NCBI GenBank assembly: GCA_038380795.1
Contig: CM076265.1
Location: 1,488,001 to 1,552,000, forward strand
Direction of reading: 5' to 3'
From: Pyrocephalus nanus
Taxonomy: Eukaryota > Chordata > Aves > Passeriformes > Tyrannidae
DNA: 64,000 bases
Of the stretch, positions 59,433-64,000 are shown one piece after another; the stretch's first letter is position 1; each line of letters opens with the position of its first letter. The notes under the pieces were generated by a model. The model did no database searches. It was not told the origin of the DNA and was given only the letters and a program-made list of their open reading frames with translations. A program made the position numbers and the translations under genes.

Positions 59433-62400
59433 CTATGTGAAACACACCAAAGAAAACAGAACACAAACTTCTCAGGATACTTCCACGAGCAAAAAAATAC
59501 AGTAAATTTTGCTACATAATTACAAATAAAATCATCGTGAACCTGAAAAAAATATGTAATATTGTAACCTCCTTGAAGAGAGAACATATTCATCTCTAAG
59601 TTCCAGATAAAATAGTTTTAGACACATAAACCTGTTGGGAAAACGTGATAAAAATTTTACTTTCAGGCCTCCTTATATTATTGTGTTTACTGTTCTGGTT
59701 TATTTATTCAGACATGTATTAAAACACACTTCAGACACTTCTCAGTATTTCTGGCAAAGAAATATGTGCTGCAATTCTCGACAGTGGTGTGTTAGTTCTA
59801 CTTGTCAGTGAAATCTAGAGCAAACTACAGTTCCAAATGGAAGAGAGGCAAACTGTCCCTTCCTAATTCATTGAGATATGCAGGTTGTTCAGCGCACTTG
59901 GGCATAAACTGATAGGAAAATAAAAAGTTCACATGAAAATCCAGTTCATGTTTTGTGGTATTCTCTGAATTTTTTTACATTCTTTAATTCATTCTCATAG
60001 GGACTGCTCCACTGAATCAATCCACACATTTCTCCTCTCCAAATTATCAAAGGGAAAAACTTTTCTTTTTAGAAAAGAGCTATTGGGAAAAAAAAAAAAA
60101 AAGTCATTTTTCTTTTAAGAAATCTTTTACTTGTATGCTTCCCTGCATACTCTTCTGGAACAAAGAAGACATGTAGTTTTTCACTTCTAATACATTCTAG
60201 CAAATATCAGCTGAATCTGTGCACAGGGAAAGTGGTCAGATATGAATACCCTCCAATTTCCATGCACATTCTGGAATGTAAAACTCCACAGAATTACAAA
60301 GTAGTTGATTTTATTATGATATTAATATAATTTCACAGCACTGAGGCCTGTACATGTAACCAAAATTATTTACAACTAAGACTAACGAAAAGAAAAATTT
60401 CATTTTGAAAAAAAAAAAAAAAAAGAAAAAAGTTGAGATTCTGAAATGTTTATGTACTGGTAGAGGACGGAAACAAGATCTTTCTTAACATGAAACAAAT
60501 GCTTCCATAATTAAAAACGCTGAAAAGGAAAATTAATGTATTTTTGGCAAATTATGCAGAGTCTAAGTATCGCCTTCTTGAAAAAAAAAAAATCAATTGT
60601 CTAAGGTCTTCCTCCTTCATCACCTAAAATTCATCTTAATCTCATTTATCCAGAGCTGCTTTTCTGTCTCTCCATTACAAATATTCCCCACATAAAGGTT
60701 AAATCACTGAGTCAGGCTGTTGGTGAAGGAGGCTGACAAAGACTTCACATATTTATTGTTTGCTGACTCACCTCTGATGGACATGAATGTAGGTTACAAA
60801 ACCAAGGATCTTCCAAAACTACAGCCCTAAACTAAGGGTCTTTTAGCATTTAAAGGCATGAAAACAAACATAGGAGAAAAACTGAAAAAGTGGGTCCCTT
60901 CCATACCTAGGGGAATTGTTCAATCATGGAAAACAATTACAAGCAGCAAACAGATCAAAAAATCTTTCTAAATATTCCAAATGAAATTCAGGGAAGCTTC
61001 TGGAATGACGTATCTTTAATCAGAATACTTCAGGTGAGTTTAGCTGCCACCTAGGCCAGCCCAAAGTTAAATTAGGTCCTGTGCAAACAATAATATGCCA
61101 TGCACACTACTATGAAAGCCACAACTATTGCCAAGTTTTACTTCCAGTGAGACATCCTGAAGAGAGGGAGACTCCCTGCAGAATTGCAGACTCTGCAGCT
61201 GCCTAGAAATTATTCTGCAGACAAATCAGAAACGCTTCCTCTCTCTCTCTCTCACAATCAGAACAGCTTCTCCTTCACACAGTTAGTGCACACCACATTC
61301 CCAGCTGCTTTAGGAACCTGTTTCATGTCAAACTCCTGTCACCCTGGCCTTCCCAGCTTCCCCCCATCCTCATTTACTTTCTCCTATTTTAAATCTATCA
61401 AAAAATCCTACGAATGTGCATATTAATGTACACGTTCTTCAATCTCCTTTTACTTTCCTTCCATGTATAGATGGGAGGGAGAAATTGCTTGTTTATTCTT
61501 GGTGTTGTCAGATTGGGTTTTAAAAATTCTCTTTGATCTTGTGTTCAAAACAGACACGATCTATTCACTGAACCACTAGGGAGCTTACATACATTAAAAT
61601 ATGATTACAGGTATTACCTAAATTAAGGTATTGATTGTAAAACATCCAATTACTCATTGCAAGAAAGGCTTGTTCTCCTGCCACCCTTCCCAAGCACGTA
61701 ATTAAGGAGAGAGGATACAAATCTACCCCGAGGGTTCACTGCTCCGGGCTATGATCCTATCAAGCCTCAGAACCTAATGAAGTCTGGGCTAGGTCTGTAC
61801 CTGGAAATCCCCCACCCAAACCAAATCATTCTGTCCCACAGGGCAGTGCTGGTGACTCAGTCTCACTAAGTCAGAACCAACTACTAACCTTTCAAGAAAA
61901 ATCGACCTGCATGTATGTGGTCAGCAGTCAAAGGATTTTGGAATTTGAAGAAGCACCCCATTTCCTTCCTGACAGAAGGCAGAAGTGTTAAATCATTTTC
62001 CATGCAGGAAAAAAAAAAAAAAAAAGCCTAATTGCCTTAGAAACAGAGGCACTATATCCAACTGGAAGAAAACTAATAAAATATATATTTCTGTATTTTC
62101 ATATCAGTGATTAAATGGGAGGCTGGAGAGGGCAAAGTGCAGAAATGCTTCTGTTCTGCATTTTCTATGCAGGTTGGCACTGAGCAGAAATATTTCCAGA
62201 AATTATTGTTGTGATTGATATTTTTAAGATCCTTCTCACAGCAATCCTTTTCCACTATATGTCTGCAGAATGTGACAACATTTTTCTTCTCAGATATAAT
62301 GGTTCTATTTCACAGCTGTTTGCTCTGACATCATACCATATTCTAGCTTTATTTAATGCTGACTAGTGGCAAAATTTAGGAGAAGTCCACACTGACAACA

Positions 62401-64000
62401 TCAGAATATACATCAAAATTTCCTTGTTTATCCTCATACTAATCCTGAACATCAACCACATTTAGCAATCTTGGAAATCTGTGTTGTTCAGACAATTGTA
62501 ATTATCTTTTCCATTTTGCCCTGTAACACAATTCAGTCATCAAACCAGCCCACGGAAACACTTCTTTAATGTCTCCAGAACTGGCAGATGAAAAGAACAA
62601 GAGGCTGGAAAGGAGGTCAGTGAAACAACAGCGAGCTGCAATTGTCCCCTGACAGGCAGGTTTACAACAATTTACTGCTCAAGTTCACATTAAGTCAGTG
62701 CAGACCCCACTGCAGTCTGGGAACTGGAGAGTTACTGGATCATTCTCCCAGACCATGCTCATTTCATGGGGGTGCTCAGTGTATGTGACAAACAGAAAGT
62801 TTTAACATATTTGGTCCCTGGAACGCTCTCAGGGTCTTCAGAAAGCTCCACAAATGCTGCTGAAACACAGGAGCACTCTTATTTTATTAATCTGTCACCC
62901 TGAATTCCTCCGCCACAACTCCATCTAAAACTCATTCTAACACTGACCACAAGAAATAAGTTCATTCTACTTACAGAAATCTAAAGGTAATTAAGATTCA
63001 GGTACAATCTAAATTAATAATCATGGCATTGGTTATGCATGATGTCACAGAACAGTTTTGGGTAAAGGCACTTCAGGTTCAGAGAGTGAAAGACCCACAA
63101 TATGCAGAAAAATACCCTTAATAAATTTATCCCAGAGTCACAAAAAAATTTAAGATACATAAAGATGGACTTTTATGCAAACAGAAAATTTTAACTCTGA
63201 AATGCAGTTGGTCCTCAAGATTGGAAAGCATTTCTGCTGGAAGATGTCCTCACAAACACATTTCATGAAAGGGTTCAGCCTTGAAAAAAACAGACATCTT
63301 AGTATTTCTTCCAAGTCTAAACTGTCAGCAAAAACCACAGTACATCAGGGTCTACCTTGACAACCACTGGTTTGACTCAGAACAATAGTTCAGCTGTTAG
63401 AACACTGACCTAGGACAGGGAAGATCTGGATTTCACTGTCTTTTCCCCAGAGGGGATTCCAATTAACAGGTCCCGCTGAGAGGAGAAGTCTCCACCTCTT
63501 GGGCTGCAGGCTGGGATGACAGGATTCTCCACCCCTTCTGCTGAAATGGTCCCACTCCTCACAGAATAATTAACAACTCACTGGATGAAAGAAAGGGAGC
63601 ATGAGGGAGCACGGCTTTTGAACTTGAAAGTCACGCTCAAGCTGTTGAACAATCTGTGCTCTTCATTAACAAGATAAAGTACACATTAAACAGAAAGTCT
63701 TTGGAGTAAGAGTTGGAATCTAGGTGTCTCTTCTGGGAGTAGTAGGTGTCTCTTTCCGTGAGTAAAGGGGTCTTATTGAAAAAAAAAAGATCATCAAAAA
63801 AAAAGCTGAACATTCACATTTTATGACTATTGCCTGCTTTGTTCATATTAACTTTTAAAAAACAAAGTGATGCCTTATTCTCTATTCAGCAAAAAATATT
63901 AGAAATATTATACAGTCAAATACAGTCAAATTCAGATTGTTATTAGAATAATTAGTTTTTCCAGTTAAAAATGTGTAACTTCACTACTTGTGCTCTTAGA
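59433..64000 (-). other. CCDC34: CCDC34 intron, incomplete at the window edge
   Basis: At least 4.6 kb lying upstream of the 59432 exon on the minus strand. I looked for another Glu/Lys-rich minus-strand exon and saw none. It holds A-runs near 60089-60102, 60410-60424 and 62009-62025, and a 10-bp tandem ACAGTCAAAT pair near 63912-63931. The upstream exon must lie past 64,000. Confidence 0.7.

Noticed and set aside
58957..59505. 182-codon plus-strand ORF, the longest in the window
   Set aside because: It is antisense to a CCDC34 exon and intron; the Phe/Ser/Leu-rich part is the reverse of the Glu/Lys-rich coiled-coil codons.

Overview
This is a eukaryotic (vertebrate) window, almost certainly from a bird. 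The reasons are spliced genes with GT-AG introns, eight fragments of CR1 LINE retrotransposons (the dominant avian repeat), at least one avian-type endogenous-retrovirus LTR, and the gene pair BBOX1-CCDC34, which are neighbours on human 11p14. The LTR type recalls songbirds, but I cannot fix the species.

Layout: (1) 1-14,548, plus strand: a complete seven-exon coding set for BBOX1 (gamma-butyrobetaine dioxygenase, the last enzyme of carnitine synthesis). The exons join in frame to 386 residues, against 387 in human, with all iron, 2-oxoglutarate, zinc and substrate-cage residues I can recall present. A CR1 copy starts about 90 bases after the stop, probably inside the 3' UTR. (2) About 15.3-57.6 kb: a roughly 42 kb gene-free interval with CR1 fragments, one internally deleted solo LTR with target-site duplications, one composite LTR-like repeat, simple-sequence tracts (polypurine, A/C-rich, TA-rich) and three short inverted repeats. 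(3) 57,889-59,432, minus strand: the last three coding exons of CCDC34, a coiled-coil protein linked to cilia and sperm flagella. Its earlier exons lie beyond the right edge.

The two genes face each other tail to tail and have no known shared pathway. The short ORFs in the interval look like chance ORFs in repeats and low-complexity DNA. I found no tRNA or rRNA gene, CRISPR array, operon or other unusual multi-gene system. The most useful leads are the 5' structure of BBOX1, the CR1 in its 3' end, two perfect palindromes (41.58 kb and 51.26 kb), the solo LTR, and a repeated motif in CCDC34. All statements about families, synteny and consensus repeats come from memory; no search was run.
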